Below are positions 7,602-17,164 of a stretch of DNA of 64,000 nt, one piece after another. Origin of the DNA: JAMHWF01 sp035911095 (GTDB taxonomy: Bacteria > Pseudomonadota > Gammaproteobacteria > Burkholderiales > Burkholderiaceae_C); contig JAMHWF010000089.1 in NCBI GenBank assembly GCA_035911095.1, positions 7,272-71,271 of the forward strand. The letters run 5' to 3'. Position 1 is the stretch's first letter; the number at the start of each line of letters is the position of its first letter. The position numbers and the translations under genes are program-made. Under the pieces are notes generated by a model. The model did no database searches, was not told the DNA's origin, and saw nothing but the letters and a program-made list of their open reading frames with translations.

Positions 7602-10565
7602 ATGAAATCGACGACGGGCTGGGGCGCTGCCGGAGGATGGGTCAGCGGTTGGCTGCGCATCGGGCTGTGGCTCGCGTGCAGCGCATTGGCTGCGCGCGCC
7701 GCAGGGCCGGCCGATGTCGCGCAAGGGGTTTCGGCCCCAGTCACAGCCGCAGCCGCAGCGGCCGCCCCGCCCGCCGCTGCCGTCGAGCCCGACCCTCGCC
7801 TGCCCCTGACCCCGCTCGAGCGCGACTGGCTGCGCGCCCATCCACGCCTTCGCGTGTTCACGAAGACCGAGTGGGCGCCGATCGACCTCTATACCTATGA
7901 AGGCCAGTTCCGCGGCCTCTCGGGCGACTACCTGCGACAGGTCGAGCACCTGCTCGGCGTGCGCTTCGACTTCCAGTCTGGCCAGACGCTGGCCGACGGC
8001 CTGAAGGCACTGTCGGAAGGGCGCACCGACATCCTGCCCTCGGTCTCGCGCACGCCGCAGCGCGAGAGCTTCATGGCCTTCACCCGGCCCTACCTGGACG
8101 TGCCGAACGTCTACGTCACCCGGCGCGGCATGTCCGGCGTCGGCCCCGAGGCCGCGCTGCGGGGCCTGCGGATCGCGGTCGAGCGGGGCTACGCCGTCGC
8201 CTCGCTGGTGGGCGAACGTCATCCGCAGGCCGTGGTGGTCGAAGTCGACGATTCGGCGGCCGCGCTGCGCGCCGTGTCGGAAGGCGAGGCCGACGTCTAT
8301 TTGGGGGCGGTGCCGACCACCAGCTTCCTGGTCGAGAAGCTGCTGCTGGCCAACCTGGAGTCGCGCGGGCCCATGCGCTCGGAGCTGAGCGCGCTGCACC
8401 TGGGCGTGCGCCGCAGCGACGTGGTGCTCCGCTCGGTGCTCGACAAGGCGCTCGAAGCGATCCCGCTGAGCGAGCGGCAGGAGATCCACCGCCGCTGGAC
8501 GCCGCTGCACACGCTGCTGGTCGAGCCTTCGCCGCCGCTGGAGCTCAACGCCGGGGAGCGGCAATTTCTCAAGGCGATGCCGCTCGTGCGCGTCGGCTTC
8601 GAGGCCGACTTCCGCCCCTACAGCTTTGCGGGCGACGAGGGCCGCCTCACCGGCATGGCGCACGACTACCTGCGCCTGGTCGCGGACAAGCTCGGCCTGC
8701 CGCTGGCCGCGCCGGTGGGCGGCACCTGGTCGGACGTGTTCGCCCGCGCGCGGCGCGGTGAGGTCGACATGCTGGTCGCCGTGGCGCGCAACGACGAGCG
8801 CGAGCGCGAGTTCGCCTTCGTCGGCCCCTGGGTCAGCACGCCGAACGTGCTGCTCATGCGGCGCGATGCGATGCCGGTTCTGAGCCTCGAACAGCTCAAT
8901 GACCGGCGGGTCGCGGTCGTGAAGGACGGCCAGACCGCCTACCTGATGCGCCGCCTCTACCCGCGGGTGGCGCTGGTCGAGCAGCCGACCCGCGACGACG
9001 TCCTCGCCGCGGTCGTCAACGGACAGGCCGACGGCGGCTTCGCCAATGCCGCGCTGGTCGCGCCGCGCCTGGCCGAAGGGCTGGGGGCCTCGTTGAAGAT
9101 GGCCGGCTTCTTCCCCGAGCTGAACTCCGACCTCTACTTCGCGGTGCGCGAGGAGCATGCGGCGCTGGCCGCGCTGCTGAGGCGCGCGCTCGCCTCGATC
9201 AGCGACGCCGAGCGCGGGGCGATCGCGGCGCGCTGGGCCACGGTGCCGGTCAGCCTCGACGCCGGGGCGGACCTGCGCGCCATGCTTCGCCGCCTGCTGC
9301 CGGTGCTCGCGGGTCTGCTGCTGGTGCTGACCGTCTCGCTGGGCTGGGCGGCCTGGCTGCGCCGCGAGGTCGCGCACCGGCGCCGGACCGAAGCGGCGCT
9401 CGGCGCCGAGCGCGACCGGGCCCACGCGCTCGCGCAGGCGCGCCGCGACTTCCTCGAAGTGGCCAGTCACGAGATCCGCACCCCGGTCAACGCGGTGGTC
9501 GGCGCGCTCGGCGCGTTGCAGGACCAGCCGCTGCCGATGGCGGCGCGCGAGCTGACGCGGCTGGCGCGCGGCGCGGCGCAGACGCTCTCCGAGTACGTCA
9601 ACAACCTGCTCGACCTTTCGAAGAGCGATGCGGGCGCGCTGCGGCTGGTGCCGCAGGCGGACTCGCTGCCCGGCACGCTGCATGCGGCGCTGCGCACGAT
9701 CGAGCCGTCGGCGCTGCAGGAGGGCGTGCTGCTGACGGCGAAGATCGATCCGATCCTGGCGCCCGCGCACGTGTTCGACGCCTTCCGCCTGCACCAGGTG
9801 GTGCTCAACCTGCTGTCGAACGCGGTCAAGTTCGGCGACCACGGGCGGGTGGAGCTTTCGGCCCTGGTGCTCGGCGAGGGGACGGGCGGCCAGCGGCTGT
9901 GCATCGCGGTGGAGGACGAAGGCATCGGCGTCGACCCGGCCGCCGTCGCGCGCCTGTTCCAGCCGTTTGCCCAGGCCGGCGACAGCGTCACCCACCGACG
10001 CGGCGGCAGCGGCCTCGGGCTGGTGCTGTGCAAGCGCCTGGTCGAGGCGATGGGCGGCACGATCGAGATCGCGCCGCGGGTGCCGCGCGGCACCCGGGCG
10101 AGCGTGACGCTCGCGCTGCCGGTCGCGCCGGCGCTGGCCCCGGCGCAGGGTGCGCACGATGCCCCGCCGGTCGAGGCCGGCGCCGCCCGCGTGCTCGTCG
10201 TCGAGGACGACCGCGTCCAGCAGGTGCTGCTCGAGGCAATGCTGCAGGCGCGCGGCTGCGTGGTCGACCTCGCCTCCTCGGCCGAGGAGGCGCAGGCGCT
10301 CTGGCTGCGCCACCGCCATCCGATGGTGCTGACCGACCTGCGGCTGCCCGGGCGCGACGGGCACGACCTGGCGCGCTGGCTGCGGGCGCAGGACGGCGGC
10401 GCCGAGCTATGCGTGCTCGGCTGCAGCGCCGACCTCGACGCGGTGCCCGAGGCGCTGGCGGCGGGCATCGACCGGCTCGTGCCCAAGCCGGTGTCGCCGG
10501 AGGCGATCGATGTCCTGCTGGCCTCGTGGCGCGGCGTCGCCGAAAGGCAGCCCGGCGCGTGCTAA
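7602..10565 (+). CDS. Hybrid sensor histidine kinase with two periplasmic binding domains (BvgS/EvgS-like)
   Basis: The 987-residue inner-membrane sensor starts with a signal peptide (to about residue 35). Two SBP_bac_3 ligand-binding domains in tandem follow (about 65-285 and 310-540). One membrane helix lies near 563-583, then a HisKA domain with the phospho-acceptor His at 623 (ASHEIRTPVN), an HATPase domain (VLNLLSNAVKF, GSGLGLVLCK), and a C-terminal receiver with the acceptor Asp at about 912 (VLTDLRLPGRDG). Unlike BvgS it has no PAS or HPt domain, and no partner regulator or HPt gene is adjacent. The ligand is unknown; the Venus-flytrap domains suggest an amino acid or other small solute. 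Confidence 0.92.
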   Translation: MKSTTGWGAAGGWVSGWLRIGLWLACSALAARAAGPADVAQGVSAPVTAAAAAAAPPAAAVEPDPRLPLTPLERDWLRAHPRLRVFTKTEWAPIDLYTYEGQFRGLSGDYLRQVEHLLGVRFDFQSGQTLADGLKALSEGRTDILPSVSRTPQRESFMAFTRPYLDVPNVYVTRRGMSGVGPEAALRGLRIAVERGYAVASLVGERHPQAVVVEVDDSAAALRAVSEGEADVYLGAVPTTSFLVEKLLLANLESRGPMRSELSALHLGVRRSDVVLRSVLDKALEAIPLSERQEIHRRWTPLHTLLVEPSPPLELNAGERQFLKAMPLVRVGFEADFRPYSFAGDEGRLTGMAHDYLRLVADKLGLPLAAPVGGTWSDVFARARRGEVDMLVAVARNDEREREFAFVGPWVSTPNVLLMRRDAMPVLSLEQLNDRRVAVVKDGQTAYLMRRLYPRVALVEQPTRDDVLAAVVNGQADGGFANAALVAPRLAEGLGASLKMAGFFPELNSDLYFAVREEHAALAALLRRALASISDAERGAIAARWATVPVSLDAGADLRAMLRRLLPVLAGLLLVLTVSLGWAAWLRREVAHRRRTEAALGAERDRAHALAQARRDFLEVASHEIRTPVNAVVGALGALQDQPLPMAARELTRLARGAAQTLSEYVNNLLDLSKSDAGALRLVPQADSLPGTLHAALRTIEPSALQEGVLLTAKIDPILAPAHVFDAFRLHQVVLNLLSNAVKFGDHGRVELSALVLGEGTGGQRLCIAVEDEGIGVDPAAVARLFQPFAQAGDSVTHRRGGSGLGLVLCKRLVEAMGGTIEIAPRVPRGTRASVTLALPVAPALAPAQGAHDAPPVEAGAARVLVVEDDRVQQVLLEAMLQARGCVVDLASSAEEAQALWLRHRHPMVLTDLRLPGRDGHDLARWLRAQDGGAELCVLGCSADLDAVPEALAAGIDRLVPKPVSPEAIDVLLASWRGVAERQPGAC

Positions 10566-10601
10566 CGTGCGCGCCCCCCAAGACACCGTCCGGACTCACA
10601 A

Positions 10602-13274
10602 GTGGCAATCGAGCGCGCGGCCGCGGCACCGAACGGCGGGGCGACGCCGGGCCCAGAAGGCGCGTCTTCTCCCTCAACGCCGACCGAGCCGGTGACGACG
10701 CCCGGCATCCCGCGCCCGCTGGTGCGCGCGGCGGCCGTCTGGACCCGCTGGCGCACGCCGATCGTCGCCGCCGCCGCGCTGCTGCTGGTCGCCGCCATCG
10801 GCTTCGCGCTGCGCGGGCTGCTGGGCGAGGTCCACTACGCGAACGTGCTCGCGGCGATCGGGACGATCCCGCGGGAGAACCTCTTCGGCGCGCTGGTCGC
10901 GACGGCGGCGAGCTTCATCGCGCTGTCGGGCTACGACCGCTCCGGCCTCGAGTACGCGGGTGCGAAGGTCGAGCGCGCCACCGTCCTGCTGACCTCGTTC
11001 ACCGCCTATGCGCTCGGCAACACGGTCGGCATGGGCGCGCTGACCGGCGGCGCGGTGCGCATGCGCATGTACGCGGCGGCGGGCGTCGAGCCGGCGCGCA
11101 TCGCCCAGGCGGTGGCCTTCAACGCGCTGGCGTTCGGGCTCGGCGTCGGCGCCTTCGGCGCGCTCGGCCTGCTCTGGGGGGCCGCCGAGATCGCGCCGCT
11201 GCTGCACCTGCCGGTGGGGGCGCTGCGCGCGCTGGCGCTGCTCGGCATCGCCGCCACCGGGCTGCTGCTCTGGCTCTGCGCACGGCGCACGCACCTGCAG
11301 CTCGGCCGCTGGCGCCTTCGCCTGCCGGGCGCCGGCCTGGCCTGGCGCCAGCTCGCGATCTCGGCGGCCGACCTGGTGGCGGCCGGCGCCGCGCTGTGGC
11401 TGCTGCTGCCGGCCGGCTCGATCGAGCTGCCGGCCTTCATGGCCTTCTATGCGCTTGCGCTCGCCGCCTCGGTGATCAGCCATGTGCCGGGCGGCCTCGG
11501 CATCTTCGAGTCGGTGATCCTGCTGGCCACCCACGGCCAGGCCGCGCCCGACGCGGTGCTGGGCGCGCTGCTGGTCTACCGCGGCATCTACTACCTGCTG
11601 CCGCTCTTGATCGCCACCGCGCTGCTGGCCACCTACGAGTTGCGCGAGGGCGTCGCCGCGCCGGTCGGGCGCGTCGCGGTGCACCTGTCGCCGACGCTGC
11701 TCGCGACCCTGGCCTTCGTCGCCGGGGTCTGGCTGCTGTTCTCGGGGGTGACACCCTCGAGCGACGAGGCGCAGCAGCTGCTGGCGATGCAGGTGCCGCT
11801 GCCGATCGTCGAGGCCTCGCACTTCGTCGGCAGCATCCTGGGGCTGGGCATGCTGCTGGTCGCGCGCGGGCTGCTGCACCGGCTCGACTACGCCTGGTGG
11901 GCCGCGCTCGGCCTGTCGCTGCTGTCCGCGGTGCTGGCGCTGCCCAAGGGCATCGCGCTGTCCGAGTTCGGCCTGATGTCGACCCTGACCGTGCTGCTCG
12001 TGATCTCGCGGCGGCAGTTCAACCGCCGCTCCTCGCTCGTCGACCAGCGCCTCGAGCCCGAATGGCTGCTGGCCGTCGGCATCGTCCTCGCGGCGACGCT
12101 CTGGGTGCTGTTCTTCGCCTACCAGGACGTGCCCTATGCGCACCAGCTCTGGTGGCAGTTCGAGATGGACGCGCAGGCGCCGCGCTCGCTGCGGGCGGTG
12201 ACCGCGGTCGCGCTGTGCGCGGCGGTGGTCGCGCTCTGGCACCTGACCAGCCCACCGGTCGGGCGCTGGCCGCTGCCGACGGCGGCCGAGCTGGACCGGG
12301 CCGCGGCCGCGATGGCGCACGACCCGGCGGCCTCGGCGCGCCTGGCGCTCACCGGCGACAAGCACCTGCTGTTCTCGCCCAGCGGGCGCAGCTTCATCAT
12401 GTTCGGGCGCCACCGGCGCTCCTGGGTGGCGCTGTTCGACCCGGTCGGCGACGCCGACGAGTTCGAGGACCTGGTCTGGCGCTTCATCGAGGCGGCGCGC
12501 ACGCACGGCGGGCGCGCCGCCTTCTATCAGGTGCGCGCGCAGACCCTGCCGCTCTATCTCGACGCCGGGCTGCGGGTGTTCAAGTTGGGCGAGTACGCCT
12601 TCGTGCCGCTGGCCGACTTCAGCCTCAAGGGCGGCGCGCGCGCCAACCTGCGCAGCGGCGCGAACCGCGGCGAGCGCGAAGGGCTCGTCTTCGAATGGGT
12701 CGAGCCCGAGGGCGTCGCGGCGGTGCTGGCGCCGCTGCGCGAGGTGTCCGACGCCTGGCTGGCCGAGCAGCAGGCGCGCGAGAAGGCGTTCTCGCTCGGC
12801 AGCTTCGACCCCGACTACCTGATGCGCCTGCCGCTGGCGCTGGTGCGGCAGGGGGAGGGCGGGCGCATCCTCGCCTTCGCGACGGTGATGACCAGCGCCA
12901 CCCGCGACGAGGCCAGCGTCGACCTGATGCGACACCGGCCGGAGGTGCCGAACGGCACGATGGACTTCCTCTTCGCCCGCCTGATGCTGCACCTGAAGGC
13001 CCTGGGCTACGCGCGCTTCGGCCTCGGCATGGCGCCGATGTCGGGCATGGCCGAGCACCCGCTCGCCTCGCGCTGGCAGCGCTACGCGCGCCTGGTCTAC
13101 GAGCACGGGCGGCGCTTCTACAACTTCCAGGGCCTGCGCAGCTTCAAGGAGAAGTTCTCGCCCGAGTGGGAGCCGCGCTACCTGGTGGCGCCGGGGCCGG
13201 CGGCGGCGCTGCTCGCGCTGGCCGACACGGCGGCGCTGATCGGCGGCGGGCTGCGGGGGGTGGTCGGGAAATGA
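10602..13274 (+). CDS. mprF: Lysyl-phosphatidylglycerol synthase/flippase (MprF/LpiA type)
   Basis: The 890-residue integral membrane protein transfers lysine (or another amino acid) from aminoacyl-tRNA to phosphatidylglycerol and moves the product across the membrane. This lowers the surface negative charge and raises tolerance to cationic peptides and acid. The N-terminal two thirds are hydrophobic with the flippase motifs ALGNTVGMGALTGGAVRMRM and SHVPGGLGIFESVIL. The C-terminal soluble DUF2156/GNAT-like domain starts near residue 570 (LLFSPSGRSFIMFGRH) and ends with RFYNFQGLRSFKEKFSPEW. The start is a GTG at 10602. acvB begins 11 bases after the stop, so the two are surely one operon. Confidence 0.93.
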   Translation: MAIERAAAAPNGGATPGPEGASSPSTPTEPVTTPGIPRPLVRAAAVWTRWRTPIVAAAALLLVAAIGFALRGLLGEVHYANVLAAIGTIPRENLFGALVATAASFIALSGYDRSGLEYAGAKVERATVLLTSFTAYALGNTVGMGALTGGAVRMRMYAAAGVEPARIAQAVAFNALAFGLGVGAFGALGLLWGAAEIAPLLHLPVGALRALALLGIAATGLLLWLCARRTHLQLGRWRLRLPGAGLAWRQLAISAADLVAAGAALWLLLPAGSIELPAFMAFYALALAASVISHVPGGLGIFESVILLATHGQAAPDAVLGALLVYRGIYYLLPLLIATALLATYELREGVAAPVGRVAVHLSPTLLATLAFVAGVWLLFSGVTPSSDEAQQLLAMQVPLPIVEASHFVGSILGLGMLLVARGLLHRLDYAWWAALGLSLLSAVLALPKGIALSEFGLMSTLTVLLVISRRQFNRRSSLVDQRLEPEWLLAVGIVLAATLWVLFFAYQDVPYAHQLWWQFEMDAQAPRSLRAVTAVALCAAVVALWHLTSPPVGRWPLPTAAELDRAAAAMAHDPAASARLALTGDKHLLFSPSGRSFIMFGRHRRSWVALFDPVGDADEFEDLVWRFIEAARTHGGRAAFYQVRAQTLPLYLDAGLRVFKLGEYAFVPLADFSLKGGARANLRSGANRGEREGLVFEWVEPEGVAAVLAPLREVSDAWLAEQQAREKAFSLGSFDPDYLMRLPLALVRQGEGGRILAFATVMTSATRDEASVDLMRHRPEVPNGTMDFLFARLMLHLKALGYARFGLGMAPMSGMAEHPLASRWQRYARLVYEHGRRFYNFQGLRSFKEKFSPEWEPRYLVAPGPAAALLALADTAALIGGGLRGVVGK

Positions 13275-13284
13275 GCCATCTGAC

Positions 13285-15180
13285 ATGAGCGACCTGCAGC
13301 GGAGCCCGGGCAGTGGCCGGGCCATGGGACGCGGCGCGCGGCGCGGCGTGCGGAAGGGCTCCGGCAGCGCCGGCCTGCGGTTGCGTCTGGCGGGCGCGGC
13401 CGCCGCCTGGTCGGCGGCCGTGTCGCCCTGGCCCGGCTGGGCCGCCGCAGCCGATGCCGGGCGCGACGGCGCGACGAGGCCAGCCGGCGCTGCTGCTGCG
13501 GCGCCGGCGCCGGGTGCCGCGGCCAGCGCCGCGGGGCGGCCGGCAGTCCCGGCGGGTGCCCTGTCGGCATCCCCGGGTGCGTCGACGCCTGCCGGGGCGG
13601 GCGAGCGTTTCAGCCACGGCCGCTTCGAGAGCGTCGCGGTGCTGCGCCCCGCCGGCACGCCGAGCCAGGTCGTGCTGATGCTCTCCGACGAGGCGGGCTG
13701 GGACGCGACCCAGGCCGCGCGCGCGCAGGCGCTGGCCGACGAGGGCGCGCTGGTCGCCGGCATCGACTGGCCGCGCCTGCGCCGTCGCCTGGCTGCCGAG
13801 GACAGCTGCTTCCTGCCCGACGGCGACTTCGAGAACCTCTCGCACCATCTGCAGGGCTATGCGCAGCTGCCGACCTACCTGAAGCCGGTGCTGGCCGGGA
13901 GCGGACAGGGTGCCGCGGCGGCCTACGCGGTGATCGCACAGACGACAGGGGGCGGCTTCGGTGGCCTCGCGACCTGGGCCTACTGCCCGGCGCTCGCCGG
14001 CGCCCAGCCGCTGTGCCGCGGCGAGGGCACGCTGTTCCAGCGGTCGGCGCCTGGGGCGGCGGCTGCCCCTTCCTCGCCCCCTTCGACCGCCGCCTCCGCC
14101 TCCAACTCTGCTGCTGCGGCCGGTCCGGGCACGGGCAGCGCTGTCGGCGCATCCGCATCGCGGCGGGCGACAGCCGGCGCGGCCGCCGCGCCCGTCGTGG
14201 GCGCCTCCGCGACGTCCGCGCTGTCGCCTTCCGCGGCCGCCGGCCGCCGGCGGCAAGCCGCGACCGGGACGGCCAGCCTGACGCTGCTGCCGGCCGCGAC
14301 CCTGCCGGTGCCCTGGTTCGCGCTCGACGACACGCCCTCGGCCTGCGCGGCGGCCGACGCGCGCGCCTTCGTCGAGCGCGTGCCCGGGGCGCGCTGGCTC
14401 CCGGCACCGGCCGCCGGCCCCGACCCGCGGCCGGACGAGACGCTGGCCTCGCTGCGCGCGAGCAACCTGCCCGAGCTGCCGCCGGCGCCGCCCGACCTGG
14501 CCGACCTGCCGATGGTCGAGTTGCCGCTGCCGGTGGCCGCACGGCGCGCACCGGTGCCCGCGGCGGTGGCCTCCCCGGGTGCATCGGCCGCGGCCTCGGC
14601 CGCGCTCGCCCGTCGCTTCGTCGTGCTGCTCTCAGGCGACGGCGGCTGGGCCCAGATCGACAAGGCGCTGGCGGACGCGTTCGTGCGCGGCGGCCTCCCG
14701 GTGGCCGGCGTCGACTCGCTGCGCTACTTCTGGACCAAGCGCACGCCCGACGGCCTCGCGGCCGACCTCGACCGCATCCTGCGCTTCTACGCCACGCGCT
14801 GGGGCCGCAGCGAGGCCGTGCTGGTCGGCTACTCGCAAGGGGCCGACGTGCTGCCGTTCGCGCTCAACCGGCTCCCGCCCGCGACGCGCGCGCGGGTGCG
14901 CTACACGGCGCTGCTCGGGCTGTCGCACAAGGCCTCGTTCGAGTTCAAGGTGGGCAACTGGCTCGGTGCGAGCGGCGACCATCCGATCGGGCCCGAGGCG
15001 CGGCGCCTGCGGGCCGACGAGACGCTCTGCCTGCACGGCAGCCAGGAGAAGGACTCGCTCTGCCCCGAGCTCGCGCCCGCGCACGCGACCGAGGTCAAGG
15101 TGCCCGGCGACCACCACTTCGACAGCGACTACGAAGGCGTCGCGCAGATCATCCTGCGGCAGGCGGCTGCGGCGCGCTGA
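13285..15180 (+). CDS. acvB: AcvB/VirJ-family periplasmic protein, partner of the lysyl-PG synthase
   Basis: The 631-residue protein has an N-terminal signal segment and two VirJ-type alpha/beta-hydrolase-like halves. The C-terminal half carries GYSQGAD with Ser517 as nucleophile and a late GDHHFDSDY histidine; the N-terminal half has only a weak equivalent (GSGQGAA, about residue 210). In Agrobacterium AcvB is a lysyl-PG hydrolase working with LpiA. The halves are separated by a long Ala/Ser/Pro-rich linker (about residues 255-335), more extended than I expect for the family. It converges with cheB; a 16-base perfect palindrome lies between them. Confidence 0.88.
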   Translation: MSDLQRSPGSGRAMGRGARRGVRKGSGSAGLRLRLAGAAAAWSAAVSPWPGWAAAADAGRDGATRPAGAAAAAPAPGAAASAAGRPAVPAGALSASPGASTPAGAGERFSHGRFESVAVLRPAGTPSQVVLMLSDEAGWDATQAARAQALADEGALVAGIDWPRLRRRLAAEDSCFLPDGDFENLSHHLQGYAQLPTYLKPVLAGSGQGAAAAYAVIAQTTGGGFGGLATWAYCPALAGAQPLCRGEGTLFQRSAPGAAAAPSSPPSTAASASNSAAAAGPGTGSAVGASASRRATAGAAAAPVVGASATSALSPSAAAGRRRQAATGTASLTLLPAATLPVPWFALDDTPSACAAADARAFVERVPGARWLPAPAAGPDPRPDETLASLRASNLPELPPAPPDLADLPMVELPLPVAARRAPVPAAVASPGASAAASAALARRFVVLLSGDGGWAQIDKALADAFVRGGLPVAGVDSLRYFWTKRTPDGLAADLDRILRFYATRWGRSEAVLVGYSQGADVLPFALNRLPPATRARVRYTALLGLSHKASFEFKVGNWLGASGDHPIGPEARRLRADETLCLHGSQEKDSLCPELAPAHATEVKVPGDHHFDSDYEGVAQIILRQAAAAR

Positions 15181-15232
15181 GGCTGCAGCCGTTCCTCTCC
15201 CGCTTTCTCAAGCGCCAGCGGGGCGCTGTCGG

Positions 15233-15248
15233 CGTTCACCGGTGAACG
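15233..15248. repeat. 16-base perfect palindrome CGTTCACCGGTGAACG between acvB and cheB
   Basis: The palindrome stands between the ends of two convergent genes. A second hairpin (AGCGCC/GGCGCT, 15211-15228) lies just upstream. No T-run follows on either strand, so a bidirectional terminator is possible but not typical; a protein-binding site is the alternative. Confidence 0.6.
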
Positions 15249-15312
15249 AACGTGGCGGGCCGAGGACGGCGGCCACCGACCGACGGTGCAGGCGCGAAGG
15301 TCGACCGACCCC

Positions 15313-16404
15313 TCAGACGCGGTTCGTCGACAGTGACGACGTCGCGCGCAGCCGGTCGATCAGCTTGCCGGCGATCTGGCCGAGCGGCAGCACCTCGTGC
15401 GCCGCGCCGGCGGCGATCGCCTCGCGCGGCATGCCGAAGACGACGCAGCTCGCTTCGTCCTGCACCAGGTTGTAGCTGCCGGCGTCGCGCATCTCCTTCA
15501 TCGCCCTCGCGCCGTCGGCGCCCATGCCGGTCAGCATCACGCCGAGCGCGTTCGGCCCGACGATGTGGGCGGCCGAACGGAACAGCACCTCGACCGAAGG
15601 CTTGTGGCGGTTCACCGGCTCGCCGTCGCGCACGCGGGCGATGTAGTTCGCGCCCGAGCGCTCGACGCTCAGGTGCAGCCCGCCCGGGGCGATGTAGGCA
15701 TGGCCGGGCAGCACGCGCTCGCCGTCGCTGGCCTCCTTGACGCGGATGCGGCACAGGCCGTCGAGCCGGGCCGCATAGCTGCGCGTGAAGCCGGGTGGCA
15801 TGTGCTGGGTGATCAGCACCGCCGGGGCGTCGGCCGGCAGGCCGAGCAGCACTTCCTTCGTCGCTTCGGTGCCGCCGGTGGAGGCGCCGATGAAGATCAG
15901 CTTCTCGGTCGACAGGCGGCCGATCGCCGAGGGGGCGGCCGTCGCACGCGGGGCCTGGACGCCGGCGGCCGTTGCCGCCGGGGCGCGGCGGATCTGCGCC
16001 TTGGCCGCGATGCGGATCTTGTCGGTGATGTCGCCGGCCAGCGAGCGCAGCCCGTCGCCGACGCCGATCTTCGGCTTGCCGACGAAGTCGACCGCGCCGA
16101 GCTCGAGCGCGCGCAGCGTCACCTCGGCCCCCCGTTCGGTCAGCGTCGAGACCATCACGACCGGCATCGGGCGCAGGCGCATCAGCTTGCCGAGGAAGTC
16201 GATGCCGTCCATGCGGGGCATCTCGACGTCGAGCGTGATCACGTCGGGGTCGAGGTTGCGGATCATCTCGCGCGCGACGAAGGGGTCGCTCGCCGCGCCG
16301 ACGCATTCCATGTCGGGCCGGCGGTTGATGATCTCGGCGAGCAGGCCGCGCACCAGCGCCGAATCGTCGACCACCACGACGCGGATCTTCTTGTTTGCCA
16401 CCAT
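15313..16404 (-). CDS. cheB: Chemotaxis protein-glutamate methylesterase/deamidase CheB
   Basis: CheB removes methyl groups from (and deamidates) chemoreceptors and so resets the adaptation state. The 363 residues contain an N-terminal receiver (VVVDDSALVR; phospho-acceptor in ITLDVEMPRMDG) and a C-terminal esterase with the catalytic Ser in IGASTGGTEA, His in ITQHMPPGFT and Asp in TGMGADGA. A linker rich in Ala and Pro joins them. I start at the ATG at 16404; an upstream TTG would add four residues. It is the last gene of a cheR-cheD-cheB unit, 26 bases after cheD. Confidence 0.96.
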   Translation of the reverse strand: MVANKKIRVVVVDDSALVRGLLAEIINRRPDMECVGAASDPFVAREMIRNLDPDVITLDVEMPRMDGIDFLGKLMRLRPMPVVMVSTLTERGAEVTLRALELGAVDFVGKPKIGVGDGLRSLAGDITDKIRIAAKAQIRRAPAATAAGVQAPRATAAPSAIGRLSTEKLIFIGASTGGTEATKEVLLGLPADAPAVLITQHMPPGFTRSYAARLDGLCRIRVKEASDGERVLPGHAYIAPGGLHLSVERSGANYIARVRDGEPVNRHKPSVEVLFRSAAHIVGPNALGVMLTGMGADGARAMKEMRDAGSYNLVQDEASCVVFGMPREAIAAGAAHEVLPLGQIAGKLIDRLRATSSLSTNRV

Positions 16405-16430
16405 GACGGCTCCCAACCTTCTTGTTGAAC

Positions 16431-17120
16431 TCAGAACAGGTCGACCGAGCCGCCGGCACTGGCGGGGGCGGCCCGCACGGCTGCGCGTTCCTGCGCGGCC
16501 AGCGCATCGGCGTGGGTCGGCGCCAGGCGCTTGACCATCGCCTTGCCGCTGCCGGCCAGGAAGCAGACCTTGCGCGGATAGACGTCGAGGACGTCCTTCG
16601 AGACGACCGGGATGCGCTCGGTGCGCAGGTAGTCGAGCACGAAGTCGGTGTTGCGCTGGCCGACATTGAGCGTCTGCATGCCGCTGATGACCTGGCCGCC
16701 GCCGAAGACCTTGGCCTCGAGCGTCGAGCGCGTCGCACCCCGCTTCTGCAGCTCATTGATCAGCACTTCCATCGCATACGAGCCGTAGCGGCCGCTGCCC
16801 GAGATGTCGCCGCCGCTGTCGGGCAGCATGAAGTGGTTCATGCCGCCGACCTGGGCCTGGCGGTCCCAGAGGCAGGCGGCGATGCAGGAGCCGAGCGTGG
16901 TGAGGATCACGACGTCGCCGCTGTCGACGTAGTACTCGCCCGGCAGCACCTTGACCGCGATGCTCTTGAAGTGCGCCTCGTAATAGAAGAAGGAGGCCTC
17001 GCCGGCGCGGGGCAGCTTCGACTTGAGGCGCGCCAGGCGGACGTCGATGCCGGCACCGGGGCCGCCGGCCTCGCGTGCGAGGGTGCCCGGGCGGGCAAGA
17101 GTCGTCATCGGTGCGTTCAT
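16431..17120 (-). CDS. cheD: Chemoreceptor glutamine deamidase CheD
   Basis: CheD deamidates glutamines of methyl-accepting chemotaxis proteins. The protein has about 229 residues, longer than B. subtilis CheD, mainly through a 60-residue N-terminal extension. The catalytic Cys lies in LTTLGSCIAACLWD, the His in GGMNHFMLPD, and VFGGGQVISG and VGQRNTDFVLDYL follow as expected. Two starts are possible, ATG 17120 and ATG 17108; the first is used here. It lies between cheR (44 bases upstream) and cheB. Confidence 0.95.
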   Translation of the reverse strand: MNAPMTTLARPGTLAREAGGPGAGIDVRLARLKSKLPRAGEASFFYYEAHFKSIAVKVLPGEYYVDSGDVVILTTLGSCIAACLWDRQAQVGGMNHFMLPDSGGDISGSGRYGSYAMEVLINELQKRGATRSTLEAKVFGGGQVISGMQTLNVGQRNTDFVLDYLRTERIPVVSKDVLDVYPRKVCFLAGSGKAMVKRLAPTHADALAAQERAAVRAAPASAGGSVDLF

Positions 17121-17164
17121 GGTCGGATATCGGCAGGCGCGCGGGGCGCCTGAACCTGGCGCCG

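Noticed and set aside
7566..10364. Very long open frame (over 900 codons) antisense to the hybrid kinase gene
   Set aside because: The GC-rich third positions of the true gene make the opposite strand free of stops. The translation is rich in Arg, Gln and His with no domain, and the sense frame has complete kinase motifs.
10674..13763. Open frame of about 1000 codons antisense to mprF and acvB
   Set aside because: Same cause; it crosses two recognisable genes on the other strand and has only low-complexity composition.
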